Source of the DNA: Iris pallida
Lineage: Eukaryota; Streptophyta; Magnoliopsida; Asparagales; Iridaceae
Direction of reading: 5' to 3'
DNA length: 64,000 bases
Assembly: GCA_029216955.1 (NCBI GenBank)
Contig: JANAVB010007000.1
Coordinates: forward strand, 248,001-312,000
Under the pieces are notes generated by a model. It was not told the origin of the DNA and did no database searches. It was given only the letters and a program-made list of their open reading frames with translations. Made by a program: the position numbers and the translations under genes. Within the stretch, counting starts at the first letter, position 1; every line of letters starts with the position of its first letter. Positions 23,933 to 35,700 of this stretch are shown in pieces.

Positions 23933-24891
23933 GCCGGGCAGATCAAACCCACGCGCCAGGTGGATGGCTCTTCGAATTCCGTACAATGAACTTGCATTTA
24001 ATGGATGAACCGGACGCCTCGAATTCAGCCAAACGGCTATTTAAAGCACTCGAGGAACGAAACAGCCGCACGCGTCCTTCGATTTCAGGCGCATCACACA
24101 GACGCGCCCTTCAGTACCAAGCGCATCACAGAGGATGCGCCCCCATGCATCCCCATACCCAGTGGAAAGCCAATCGACGTGCCCACTCAGCTGTCCATCG
24201 AATGTTAGAAACATTAAATGCTGAACTGACAGAGTTGGCAGCACACCTCCCGAAGTCTGAACAGTTGACAGCTTTTTCAGAAGACGAAGCATCGCCAACG
24301 TAAGCATCATCATTACTTTCCTCCGACGGCTACTGCCACGTGGCCACCCAACCACCTGCATGTGCCTCTGCAGCCATGCGTCCAAATCTGCATGCGCCTC
24401 AAAAGCCATGCGCCTCAGACTCTTCACTGATCCCTAAAGACAGAAGAAAAGTCTCCATTTGAAGCTCTGCATGCGCCTCAAAAGCCATGCGTCCCAGACT
24501 GCTCTCTGATCCCAAAAGACAGAAGGAAAGTTGCCTGCATTCGCCTCAAAAGCCATGCGCCCAGAATGGTTCGTGACTCATAAAGGTTACGAGCCAAAGT
24601 CTCCTCATGCGCCCAGTCCTAGGCGCATCCTACCAGATCATTCCCCTCACCAAATCCGAGATCTTCGAGCTTTGAGTCGACGACACGTGTCCTTTGACTC
24701 AACTCACCCAAGATCTCAGCAACAGAAAGATCCTCTTCTCTGCTACGTGCCGACTCACAACAGCAGTATGAAGAATTCAACCCCTCGATCAGGGCGCATC
24801 ATCTATGCACCTCCATCAGCAATCTCCACGTGGCGTCCCCACGTACCGGTGCATCCTACATATGCGCGCATGAGCAGCCAACCTGCCCAGC

Positions 24892-24899
24892 TATAAATA
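24892..24899 (+). promoter_or_regulatory. Sense TATA box of the E2 LTR
   Basis: CTATAAATAGAGGGATC, about 320 bp before the LTR 3' end. The E7 LTR has the counterpart at 48116-48123 (minus). Confidence 0.7.
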
Positions 24900-25214
24900 G
24901 AGGGATCATTTCCTTCTCACACATGGACAACACAAAGAACACCCAACGAAGGAACATATCGCCAGAGAGGCAGATACAGACACTCAACGTCTTCCTCCTC
25001 TCAGCAAGCTCCAGCACCCAGAGCAATCCAAACCTTCAGAGAACCGATAACCATCGTCAGCTTGTCAACGGAGTCAACGTATTACCACTCGCTCCATCGG
25101 CACAAGGGACCCAGATAAACAAAAGTGTACTCCTAGGACTACATCTAAGTCCTATATTGTAACACTGTTCTGTTTGTATTGAAATTTGTAATCAAACAAT
25201 TTTAATGGCAAACA

Positions 25215-25261
25215 GACGTACCCACGTGCTCATGCCCCTCATAAGGGTGCGTGTCGTGACA
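25215..25261 (+). repeat. E3 5' LTR remnant, last 47 bp
   Basis: GACGTACCCACGTGCTC onward to GTCGTGACA matches the end of the E3 3' LTR (42568-42614) with two differences seen by eye. E2 inserted just before it; GACGT (25215-25219) is the expected 5-bp target duplication of E2. Confidence 0.85.
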
Positions 25262-25516
25262 CATTTTTGTGGTGGCCCATGCAGGTCCAGTATCGCAATT
25301 AGTGCGATCTTGTAATGGTGCTCGACTTAGAGTACTAATTACGAGCCTGCAATTAGGACGTAGTACCTAGGACATGATAGGAGTTTCTCAATCACACCTA
25401 GGAAATTTTTGATCTTTTGATTATCATGATTATTCACCTTGTATTAAATTAACTGTCCTTCTTCGATAATCTACTCATATGCCATATTGATCTTTTTGTT
25501 TTAATTCGTCTCCAGG
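25262..25516 (+). other. E3 5' leader
   Basis: Untranslated stretch between LTR end and gag. It contains GTGGTGGCCCATGCAGGTC (25269-25287), also found just inside the E4 5' LTR. I could not match a standard plant primer binding site directly at the LTR edge. Confidence 0.6.
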
Positions 25517-27669
25517 ATGACAAAAACGCACCCGCTGGCCACTGGATCGAGTAGCTTGCCTGTGAGATCTGATCAGGCTGAGGAGGAGGTTCACGAGACT
25601 GCCCCCAGTGATTCTACTATTCCAGAGACCCAGGTAGTTACACAGGGAGGTCTACCACCTCCACCCTAGAGGGTTTCAGTCGTCGTTCCGGAGTTACTGT
25701 CGCCACCACCACCGATACCGACGGATACACATCATATATTCCTTCTCCTTCAGCAGATGATGGAGACACAGCGGGCCCAGGCAGAGGCATCGCAGCGCCA
25801 GTCGGAGGCGTCACACCGTCAGATCGAGATGCTGAGGCAGAGTATGGAGAACTCGCATCAGCTTGCATTAGCAGCAGTGGAGAGAGTGGCACCGGGTACG
25901 GTACAGGGCCCTACTGGCCAGCAACCGTACCAGCAGCAGTCCAGGCCGGGGACAGTATTAGACTTTAGGAAGATGAGCTCCAGGGACTTCACAGGCACAG
26001 AGGGCATCCTTTATGCAGACGACTGGCTAGAGGATGTACAGCGGAGCATGGAGCTGGCAGAGCTTCCTAGAGCACTTTGGGTTTCGGCCGCAGCCAGCCG
26101 ATTCTTCGACATTGTGCTGACATGGTACTGCACGGATCCTCGTGTGTCGATGAGAGGGCTGACTTGGGAGAACTTCCGGAGGCTCTTCAAGAAGAAGTTC
26201 TTCCCGGACGTGGCTCTTACAGCTTTGGAGGGCCAGTTCGTAGGTCTAGTGCAGGGGAACTCGTCGGTGGACGAGTATGCAGCTGAGTTCTTCCGCCTTA
26301 GCAGGTTTGCTCTCGATATGATCCAGGATGAGGGGTAGAAGGCTCGTAAGTTCCACAGGGGACTTATTCATGCAGTGCGCACCCGCACCTCGGGTCGCCG
26401 TGACGCGACGTTCGATCAGATATTGATGGACGTGCAGATTGCAGAGGAGGACTTCGGCCTCAAGCCGAAAAGGAGCGGAGATACTATGGGGGCGAGTTCC
26501 AGTACGGGACCGGCCAAGCGCCACCACATTCAGCAGCAGCAGCAGCAGCAGCAGAAGCCGTTTCAGCAGCAGCCTCTGTTGCAGATTCAGCAGGCACCGG
26601 CGCGTGCCCAGCAGCATCAGGGTCAGGGCTAGAGGCAGACCCAGCAGTGTGCTTTCTGCGGAAAGACGGGGCATAGCATAGATGTATGTTGGAGGAGGTT
26701 AGGCGCTTGCCTATTCTGCGGAGGGACCGACCACCAGCTGAAGGGCTGCCCTGCTCGGGCAGCCAAGGGAGGCCAGGACAGGATACAGCCGGCTAGAGGA
26801 CCAGCGGTTCAGCAGAGGGGTCCCCCACTTCAGACCCAGCAGCAGCATTTTGTTCAGCACCAGAGGGGAGCACCCGCGGGCAGGGTGTTCGCTTTGGCAG
26901 CAGAGGAGGAGGCAGAGCCCGTGGGAGATGTTGTAGCAGGTCATGTTCTCCTAGATTCTTTTCCTGCTTTCGCCTTATTTGATTCTGGGGCGACCCATAG
27001 TTTTGTGTCTGTTTTTTTTGCTCTGAGACACAATATCATTGCTGAATATATGGGTAGGACTTGCAAGATTATGAACGGGGGAGGTATTATCCTGGTTAAT
27101 AATATTTACAAGGGGCGGAGAGTCACTCTGAGAGGCCGGGACTTGAGTGCGTGTCTGCTCGTAATGCCCCTACCGGGGTACGATATGGTACTCGATATGG
27201 ATTAGTTGAGCATGCAGCATGCTAGCATTGATTGTAGAGGAGGTAGAGTTCTTTTTAGGACGCCGGGTGAGCCAGAGATCGAGTTTGCTCGAGGAGCAGC
27301 GGAGCCGGAGGCTGGATTCTGTGGAGCTTTGTTGGCGGGGCAGGATTTACCACATCCGTTGATTGCTGAGTTCTCGGATGTCTTTCCCGAGAAGTTACCG
27401 GAGATGCCGCCAGACAGGGACATTGAGTTCTCTATAGACTTGGTGCCGGGAGCCGAGCCTATCTCACAGCATGTCTATAGGGTAAACAACAACGAGTTGA
27501 TAGAGCTGAAGATGCAAGTCGACGAGCTGCAGGACAAGGGGTTCATCAGATCCAGTTCTTCGTCTTGGGGAGCGCCAGTCCTGTTCGTGCCGAAGAAGGA
27601 CGGTACGTCCCGCATATGCATTGATTACCGGGCGCTCAACAACCTCACTATCAAGAATATGTACCCTTT
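25517..27669 (+). pseudogene. gag-pol: E3 gag-protease-RT start (pseudogene, first part)
   Basis: One frame from ATG 25517 to the E4 insertion point, broken only by four TAG codons at 25667, 26336, 26630 and 27203. Seen: capsid domain 25950-26450 (DFRKMSSRDFTGTEG, TWENFRRLFKKKFFPD); a CAG-rich stretch coding poly-Gln near 26532-26555; two CCHC knuckles near 26647-26760 (CAFCGKTGHSIDVC, CLFCGGTDHQLKGC); aspartic protease LFDSGATHSFVS near 26977; RT opening [16 protein letters not shown] near 27560. The TAG at 27203 stands where Trp (DWLS) is usual, the others plausibly where Gln or Glu is usual. E4 splits the codon series after TAC CCT TT at 27669. Confidence 0.88.
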
Positions 27670-28292
27670 TGTAATGCCTGTGGTTCGTATTACGTATTTC
27701 TTGGAATACGTGTACGTATTTTATTCTTGTATTGCATGATTTCCTTCTTGGCTTGGTTTATTCCTGGTTCGGGTTGGTTGGTTCGGCTTGGCTTGGTTTT
27801 GATTGGGTTCATGATGAACCCAAGGTGAACCCCCTACCTACCACCACCTTGGTATTTATTAGCCCTCTTCATTCTCTCTCTTCATTACTCTTTTTCTTCT
27901 TCCTCATTTACTTCCTTACCTACCAGAGTAAGGAAAGAGAGGTATAGGCAAGTGCAACTTACTTCATGGAGGAACTCCAATTTTAATTGCTTCATTCTCT
28001 TCCTTACTGCATTCTAAAGCACTTTAGTACTTGACATTTTTAATTTCCATGGCTAGATTCTTGTAGATCTAAGTTTATTTCATTTTCGGATTTTTTGGGT
28101 TTTTGATCTACTTAATCTTGTTATTTCTATGTTTTGATGGTTCCATGTTGTAGAGAATCTCGTTCTACCCCGTTTTGACCTAAGGAAGTTTGGATTTAGG
28201 CTCCGGATGATGGAGTTATGGAGCTTGAGGACTTGGCTCTCATGGTGTTCTTCTTCTCTGAAATTTTAGAGAAGATGAACAGTGCTTGACTT

Positions 28293-28875
28293 GACCGCAT
28301 GAATATTCATGCGGCAAGTGTTCTATCCAGCCGCATGACTGGAAGTTCTTGAGCCGCATGAGAGTCGGACTCACTTAGCCGCATGACTCGCCGCATGAAC
28401 TCTAGCACTTGTGGACCGCATAGGCCCTGATCCTTGAGCCGCATGAGCGTGCAGTTCCGGCCGCATGAGCCTGTATTGACCTAGCCGCATGAGCACTCTT
28501 CCCTTCTGAGCCGCATAGACTCCAATGCTCCTGGCCGCATAGGCTCGGTTTTCCTTCAGCCGCATGCGCCCTTTGTCCTTGCAGTCGCATATGCGCCCAC
28601 CACATCGAGCCGCATGGAACTCCACTTGCCCGGCCGCATATACCTGATTGTTAGCCAGCCGCATGAGGCCCAATCCTTCCCGGCCGCATGGATTTCCAGC
28701 AACCCTGAGCCGCATGCGCCTTGGGCTTCCTTCTGGCCGAATGAAGCCGTGCGCCTGCTCCATATTGAACCCAAAACCTTGGCCGCATGGAACCGTATTG
28801 ATTCAGCCGCATGGACTGTTCTCTCCCCGGCCGCATGAGATCCATCCTGGCCGCATGTGCCTTAGCCGCATGGCC
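28293..28875 (+). repeat. CCGCATG array in the E4 5' LTR
   Basis: About 25 copies of (G/A)CCGCATG or one-base variants at roughly 22-30 bp intervals, with unrelated spacers. The array opens with a perfect 20-bp palindrome, CCGCATGAATATTCATGCGG. An equivalent array occupies 33351-33933 in the 3' LTR. Confidence 0.9.
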
Positions 28876-29445
28876 CTCCTATAGCCCTGTATATTGATAT
28901 TTTATTAGATATTTTACGTCCATTTTATATCCTTACGCCTTTTGTCCTGAACTTGAAAATCATGAATTCATTTGATATGTTTGGAATTGATAATTGAGCA
29001 TGACGTGATAGTGACCCGTAGTGGTGCACTCCTGACATAATGACCTGACATGACCTGATAGTGGCCCGTCGTGGCGCACTCATGACTAGTACACTTGATA
29101 TGATTAACCTGACCCGATATATCTTGAATAGCTGTTGCGACGGCTACCTGACATGACATGACCTGTATAATTGATCCTGACACCGTGGGCGATTGTGCTT
29201 ATACTGATAATCCAGTCCTGTCTTGCATCATGTCTAGGAGGGGACTCCTGAGTACCACGGTCAGGAGTACCTACTGAAATGGACTAAGGTTAATGACTAG
29301 TATAATTCACTAGACATGAAGAGATGTTTTCCAGTTACAGGCGATCCCGTTATCCCGGTCGCAAATGTTTGGACTTGTAGCCTGCCGACGAGTAGGGCAC
29401 ATTTCCAGCCCACTGTCATGTGGGGCACTCTTGATTGTCACTTTA

Positions 29446-29912
29446 AATGATTGAACTCTATTGTCACTCTAATGCATTGTACTCTTTAAATTGTCACTAT
29501 AATGATTGCCTGGATAACCTGGATAGCTGCAGGGCCTGTGACTATTTGGAGCATCTCATTGCATCTTGCTAGTAATTAGGATTGTGATAACCCTAGTTAG
29601 TTAATGTAGAAAGCCGTAGGCAATGATTGGCCGTGATTGCTTGGATGGAGTCTAGTCCAGTATAGTATTGTCTAGAATTGATTAATTGTAAGATTGTCCC
29701 AGAATGATTGAATGATTGTCACTCCAGATTGTCACTATAATGATTGTCACTCCAGATTGTCACTCTAATGCCTTGTACACTCCAGATTGTCACTCTAATG
29801 CCTTGTACACTCCAGATTATCACTATAATGATTGTCACTCCAGATTGTCACTCTAATGTCTTGTACTCTCCAGATTGTCACCATAATGATTGTCACTCCA
29901 GAATGTTACTTG
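29446..29912 (+). repeat. ATTGTCACT short repeats in the E4 5' LTR
   Basis: Repeated GATTGTCACT(C/A)TAATG and ACTCCAGATTGTCACT units, densest at 29700-29912, in imperfect 27-37 bp periods. The same block is at 34496-34970 in the 3' LTR. Confidence 0.85.
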
Positions 29913-29977
29913 ACCTGATTTCTTATATTTATCTTGCCGATAAATGGTGAGAGAAACCAAGTTCCGTTCAGACGAAG

Positions 29978-30018
29978 GGTTACAACCCCGGTCCTTGTTT
30001 GGTTTACGGGTTGTAACC
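29978..30018 (+). other. Conserved stem-loop in the E4 5' LTR
   Basis: Arms GGTTACAACCC and GGGTTGTAACC (11 perfect pairs) enclose a loop CGGTCCTTGTTTGGTTTAC. The E3 LTR carries the same loop with a changed outer pair (41952-41998). The second E4 copy is at 35034-35074. Confidence 0.75.
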
Positions 30019-30790
30019 TGGCTATCTGAATAGTCACATGGTTATCTCATTGTATATCATCCTGTCATGCTTTCTTTCCATATGTCCTGTCTTTTAGTGA
30101 TTCTATACAAGATTGTCTTTTATAATTACCCATCATGCTTTTTCTTAAGCTACTGCCTTTTATTATATAATTTTGCTCTTGTGCTAATTGCTGGTTTTAG
30201 TTCTTAAGTGAAGCCTCCTTTGTGGCACTTGCTCTTTCTGGGGTCTGACCCAGCTGGTTTTGTATGGCCAGATACCGGAGAAGCACCAAAGGATCTCCCT
30301 GTATTTCAGCCCGATGGTGGTCACCAGGCGTAACCAGGGCAACGAGTGGGTTTATTTTTGCTCTCCCACTCTATTGTAAAATTATTCTTTTGAGGCATTT
30401 AGCCGCCGAGCAAGTGTTAGCTCATTTGCAACTTTATTTACTGTCTGCCTACGGGCTGTAATCATGATTGGCAACTCGAGGTTGATCATGTATGACTTAA
30501 ATCTTGCTAGTCCTTACATTTTGTACGACTAGCTTCATGATCATCTGGATATGTAATGTTTGGGACGCCTTATAATTGTATATTTGGTGATCTGATATCT
30601 TGTGATTGTTATTAGTTGGTTGAGATTGAGACAATAGGATAATTTATGACCTTAAGGGACTGATGGATTGTTGTGAAACCCTCACATATCTAGACAGCCG
30701 TGACCGTATAGCGGTGTGGATTCCATTCCGTTATACGTAGCTGGCTATGTCTGCCCCCGCTCTCCAGTATTCTGGTTCTGGGACGTGACA

Positions 30791-31032
30791 TGGTTTAAGT
30801 GGTGGCCCATGCAGGTCTTGTTAATCAAGATGTGTGAGGGTTTACCGAATAGATGTCTCAATCAGTACTCGCCCTTGATCTCTGCTCGTATCCTCTTGAT
30901 TCCTGAAAATTCTTGTCCTGATCATATGCTTGTAATCGTTGATCTGTCCTGGTCCTTCCTTATTGTTCCCATGTCGTCTTCTTCAGCGGCATTGAACCTG
31001 GACCTGTCGATCAGCAAGAAGGAGCACCTTCC
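30791..31032 (+). other. E4 5' leader
   Basis: Between LTR end and gag frame. Begins TGGTTTAAGTGGTGGCCCAT; the GTGGTGGCCCATGCAGGTC part is shared with the E3 leader. An ATG at 30971 is out of frame with the gag that follows, so the original gag start may be disrupted near here. Confidence 0.6.
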
Positions 31033-32307
31033 GTGGACCAGCAGCAACCAGAAGATCAGGCCCAGCACTCAGGAGCAGCCTCCCGAGTCGTACCTACTGG
31101 AGGAGAGCCGCCAGTTCAGCCAGTCCAGCCTGAAGATCCTGATGATGGCACTTTGGTGGGTCTCATCAGATCATTATTAGCTTCCCAGGATCGTAGAGGC
31201 GATGCCTTGCACCAGGCAGTGGAAGATGCTCTGAATAGAAGTGGACCCCGAGGGAACAGTGCGATCAACAGTTTTAAGCGCCTGAACCCTCCATTCTTCG
31301 ATGGCAGCGAGGATGCCATTGCTGTCGATGCTTGGCTACAAGATATAGAGGTGATTCTCGAAGCCGTGAAGACTCCAGAAGACGAGAAGGTGGCTGTGGT
31401 GCGCCTACAGTTATTGGATCTAGCCCGCAGTTGGTGGGCCACACAAGCAGTAGGATTGGCCACACCTGTCCCCTGGGCAGTGTTCAGCGAGAAGTTCCAG
31501 ACCAAGTATTATGATGCAGTGGCTCGATATGACTTGCAGACCAGGTTCAGTAATCTTAAGCAGATGGGGAGGACGGTCGACGGATATGCGGCCGAGTTTT
31601 CCAGACTCAGTCGGTTTGCTCCCACCTTGGTGGCAACCGAGTTTGACAGAGCGCAGAGGTTCCAGCAAGGACTTCACCTGGAGATTATATTGGCAGTAGA
31701 ACAGTTCGAGCATCAGACCTATGATGCGGTGTTGCGAGCAGCGAGGAGGCACGAGTATACCTCCCAGAGAATAGTGGACAGGACCGGAGGTCGGAAGCGG
31801 TCCCATAGTCAGATGAATCAGTCTTCAGCACCAGCCCCGGCAGCTAGGGCTTTGACTATTGGAACTCCGAGACAAGCAACCTCAGTTACGTCGGTTCAGC
31901 ACTCAACCCCGACGTACCCTCAGCAGAAACAGAAGCAAGCATAGTCTTCCGCCGCAGGCTGTTCTTATTGTGGGAAGCCTGGACACGTGGTAGCAGAATG
32001 TCGCAAGGCGTTGGGATTATGTTTATTGTGTGGAGCACCGGATCATAGGGTAGGGTCCTGCCCTTTCAGAGTTGATTCAGCATCGACAGTATCTAGTCCC
32101 TCGATTAGGGGACCAGCACCAGCACCAGCTCCAGTTCACCAGCAACAGCAGTTCCCGTTTCCGAGGCCATTGCCGACTCAGGCCCAGACTTTCCAGCAAC
32201 AGAACCCGCGGCAGTTTGCCTTAGCCCAGGCTCAGGTTCAGAATCGACCGAGAGGTATATGTGTCCTCTCATCTTGCTTTTCTACCGTCATTATGCGGGG
32301 TGCATGA
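31033..32307 (+). pseudogene. gag: E4 gag with two zinc knuckles, split by one TAG
   Basis: Capsid and nucleocapsid protein of a chromovirus type. The frame is open upstream of 31033, but no in-frame ATG was found. Capsid core: FKRLNPPFFDGSEDAI near 31273, WLQDIEVILEAV near 31333, FSEKFQTKYY near 31484, MGRTVDGYAAEFSRLSRFAP near 31564. An in-frame TAG (31942-31944) precedes two CCHC knuckles, CSYCGKPGHVVAEC and CLLCGAPDHRVGSC (near 31961-32062), then a Pro/Gln-rich tail to the stop at 32307. The TAG fits CAG to TAG decay. Capsid without knuckles could still be produced. Confidence 0.8.
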
Positions 32308-32727
32308 CGTATTTCATGTATCCTAATTACAACGGTACATCCCGGGCCCGAGCCATTTCCTAGATCATTCGAAAAGGTTGGTACCAATAGCCTTTAACCT
32401 TTTCGTATGAGGATAGGCCCGTGTCCCTGTTTGACCAAAGAGAGAGACCTCAAGCGCAAGACTATCAGTTTAGTTCGTGTTACTTGAGTTCATCACTCTT
32501 TGGGAAAGTCAAACGTGGGAGTGTGAGGATGATATCCGATCATGTTATCCCGACTTGTTTGACTCGTGAGGTATAATGTCTTCTTATGCCTCATGCCTTC
32601 GATTCCTTGCTTGAATGAGTGATTGTTTGCCTAGTTATAGCTTGCATGTGATTAATGTAGCTTGTCATTGCTCCTCTAGCCTCTTGATTAAATTCTGAGG
32701 ACGGAATTCTTTTAAGGTGGGTAGAGT
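32308..32727 (+). other. E4 region after gag, with polypurine tract
   Basis: About 420 bp with no pol homology seen. It ends in GAGGACGGAATTC, then TTTTAAGGTGGGTAGAGT directly before the 3' LTR, the polypurine-tract context usual in chromoviruses. The pol-encoding part has been lost entirely. Confidence 0.75.
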
Positions 32728-35700
32728 TGTAATGCCTGTGGTTCGTATTACGTATTTCTTTGAATACGTGTACGTATTTTATTCTTGTATTGCATGATTT
32801 CCTTCTTGGCTTGGTTTATTCCTGGTTCGGGTTGGTTGGTTCGGCTTGGCTTGGTTTTGATTGGGTTCATGATGAACCCAAGGTGAACCCCCTACCTACC
32901 ACCACCTTGGTATTTATTAGCCCTCTTCATTCTCTCTCTTCATTACTCTTTTTCTTCTTCCTCATTTACTTCCTTACCTATCAGAGTAAGGAGAGAGAGG
33001 TCTAGGCAAGTGCAACTTGCTTCATGGAGGAACTCCAATTTTAATTGCTTCATTCTCTTCCTTACTGCATTCTAAAACACTTTAGTACTTGACATTTTTA
33101 ATTTCCATGGCTAGATTCTTGTAGATCTAAGTTTATTTCATTTTTGGATTTCTTGGGTTTTTGATCTACTTAATCTTGTTATTTCTATGTTTTGATGGTT
33201 CCATGTTGTAGAAAATCTCGTTCTACCCCGTTTTGACCTAAGGAAGTTCGGATTTAGGCTCCGGATGATGGAGTTATGGAGCTTGAGGACTTGGCTCTCA
33301 TGGTGTTCTTCTTCTCTAAAATTTTGGAGAAGATAAACAGTGCTTGACTTGACCGCATGAATATTCATGCGGCAAGTGTTCTATCCAGCCGCATGACTGG
33401 AAGTTCTTGAGCCGCATGAGAGTCGGACTCACTTAGCCGCATGACTCGCCGCATGAACTCTAACACTTGTAGACCGCATAGGCCCTGATCCTTGAGCCGC
33501 ATGAGCGTGCAGTTCCGGCCGCATGAGCCTGTATTGACCTAGCCGCATGAGCACTCTTCCCTTCTGAGCCGCATAGACTCCAATGCTCCTGGCCGCATAG
33601 GCTCGGTTTCCCTTCAGCCGCATGCGCCCTTTGCCCTTGCAGTCGTACATGCGCCCACCACATCGAGCCGCATGGAACTCCACTTGCCCGGTCGCATATA
33701 CCTGATTGTTAGCCAGCCGCATGAGGCCCAGTCCTTCCCAGCCGCATGGATTTCCAGCAACCCTGAGCCGCATGCGCCTTGGGCTTCCTTCTGGCCGCAT
33801 GAAGCCGTGCGCCTGCTCCATATTGAACCCAAAACCTTGGCCGCATGGAACCGTATTGATTCAGCCGCATGGACTGTTCTCTTCCCGGCCGCATGAGATC
33901 CATCCTGGCCGCATGTGCCTTAGCCGCATGGCCCTCCTATAGCCCTGTATATTGATATTTTATTAGATATTTTACGTCCATTTTATATCCTTACGCCTTT
34001 TGTCCTGAACTTGAAAATCATGAATTCATTTGATATGTTTGGAATTGATAATTGAGCATGACGTGATAGTGACCCGTAGTGGTGCACTCCTGACATAATG
34101 ACCTGACATGACCTGATAGTGGCCCGTCGTGGCGCACTCCTGACTAGTACACTTGATATGATTAACCTGACCCAATATATCTTGAATAGCTGTTACGACG
34201 GCTACCTGACATGACATGACCTGTATAATTGATCCTGACACCGTGGACGATTGTGCTTGTACTGATAATCCAGTCCTGTCTTGCATCATGTCTAGGAGAG
34301 GACTCCTGAGTACCACGGTCAGGAGTACCTACTGAAATGGACTAAGGTTAATGACTAGTATAATTCACTAGACATGAAGAGATGTTCCCCAGTTACAGGC
34401 GATCCCGTTATCCCGGCCGCAAATGTTTGGACTTGTAGCCTGCCGACGAGTAGGGCACATTTCCAGCCCACTGTCATGTGGGGCACTCTTGATTGTCACT
34501 TTAAATGATTGAACTCTATTGTCACTCTAATGCATTGTACTCTCTAAATTGTCACTATAATGATTGCCTGGATAACCTGGATAGCTGCAGGGCCTGTGAC
34601 TATTTGGAGCATCTCATTGCATCTTGCTAGTAATTAGGATTGTGATAACCCTAGTTAGTTAATGTAGAAAGCCGTAGGCAATGATTGGCCGTGATTGCTT
34701 GGATGGACTAGTCCAGTATAGTATTGTCTAGAATTGATTACTTGTAAGATTGTCCCAGAATGATTGAATGATTGTCACTCCAGATTGTCACTATAATGAT
34801 TGTCACTCCAGATTGTCACTCTAATGCCTTGTACACTCCAGATTGTCACTCTAATACCTTGTACACTCCAGATTGTCACTATAATGATTGTCACTCCAGA
34901 TTGTCACTCTAATGCCTTGTACTCTCCAGATTGTCACCATAATGATTGTCACTCCAGAATGTTACTTGACCTGATTTCTTATATTTATCTTGCCGATAAA
35001 TGGTGAGAGAAACGAAGTTTCGTTCAGACGAAGGGTTACAACCCCGGTCCTTGTTTGGTTTACGGGTTGTAACCTGGCTATCTGAATAGTCCCATGGTTA
35101 TCTCATCGTATATCATCCTGTCATGCTTTCTTTCCATATCTCCTGTCTTTTAGTGATTCTATACAAGATTGTCTTTTATAATTACCCATCATGCTTTTTC
35201 TTAAGCTACTGCCTTTTATTATGTAATTTTGCTCTTGTGCTAATTGCTGGTTTTAGTTCTTAAGTGAAGCCTCCTTTGTGACACTTGCTCTTTCTGGGGT
35301 CTGACCCAGCTGGTTTTGTATGGCCAGATACCGGAGCAGCACCAAAGGATCTCCCTGCATTTCAGCCCGATGGTGGTCACCAGGCGTAACCAGGGCAACG
35401 AGTGGGTTTATTTTTGCTCTCCCACTCTATTGTAAAATTATTCTTTTGAGGCATTTAGCCGCCGAGCAAGTGTTAGCTCGTTTGCAACTTTATTTACTGT
35501 CTGCCTACGGGCTGTAATCATGATTGACAACTCAAGGTTGATCATGTATGACTTAAATCTTGCTAGTCCTTACATTTTGTACGACTAGCTTCATGATCAT
35601 CTGGATATGTAATGTTTGGGACGCCTTACAATTATATATTTGGTGATCTGATATCTTGTGATTGTTATTAGTTGGTTGAGATTGAGACAATAGGATAATT

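Larger units (their letters stand above)
9921..25214 (+). mobile_element. E2: Tat-lineage LTR retrotransposon, 5' part displaced by E1 insertion
   Basis: From 9921 on, E2 matches the gag of E7 in the opposite orientation. Order: gag-pol (decayed) to 17659; spacer with 22-bp repeats; three-exon antisense gene (22726-18301); polypurine tract; 3' LTR 23090-25214. The 5' LTR and first part of gag must lie left of E1. The right junction (...GGCAAACA then GACGTACCC) joins directly into E3 5' LTR sequence, identified by matching the E3 3' LTR end at 42569-42614. Same family as E7. Confidence 0.9.
23090..25214 (+). repeat. E2 3' LTR (2125 bp)
   Basis: Begins TGTAGAAGCATAG after the polypurine tract and ends GGCAAACA. 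The E7 3' LTR (47806-50060) aligns end to end in the opposite orientation, fixing both ends. It contains many CATGCGCC/GCGCATG repeats (23290-23420 and 24075-24850), a sense TATA box at 24892-24899, an antisense TATA box at 23925-23932 and a conserved antisense open frame. Confidence 0.9.
27670..30790 (+). repeat. E4 5' LTR
   Basis: TGTAATGCC...GTGACA. Contains the CCGCATG array (28293-28875), the ATTGTCACT repeats (29446-29912) and a stem-loop (29978-30018). Short open frames in the array arise from the repeats and are not genes. Confidence 0.95.

Noticed and set aside
25261..25275. Standard tRNA-iMet primer binding site next to the E3 LTR
   Set aside because: The sequence at the LTR edge does not read TGGTATCAGAGC; no confident tRNA match.
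28371..28838. Several open frames rich in HAA/MRL/CGS on both strands, repeated at 33429-33942
   Set aside because: They are generated by the CCGCATG array, occur in both LTR copies, and have no start context or domain. Not genes.
28293..28875. Regularly spaced repeats resembling a CRISPR array
   Set aside because: The repeat core is only 7 bp, spacing is uneven, and the array lies in both LTRs of a plant retrotransposon with no cas genes.
30716..31180. Open frame of about 154 codons overlapping the E4 gag start
   Set aside because: Only its ATG region (30971) might belong to the original gag start; the rest is out of frame with the capsid homology.
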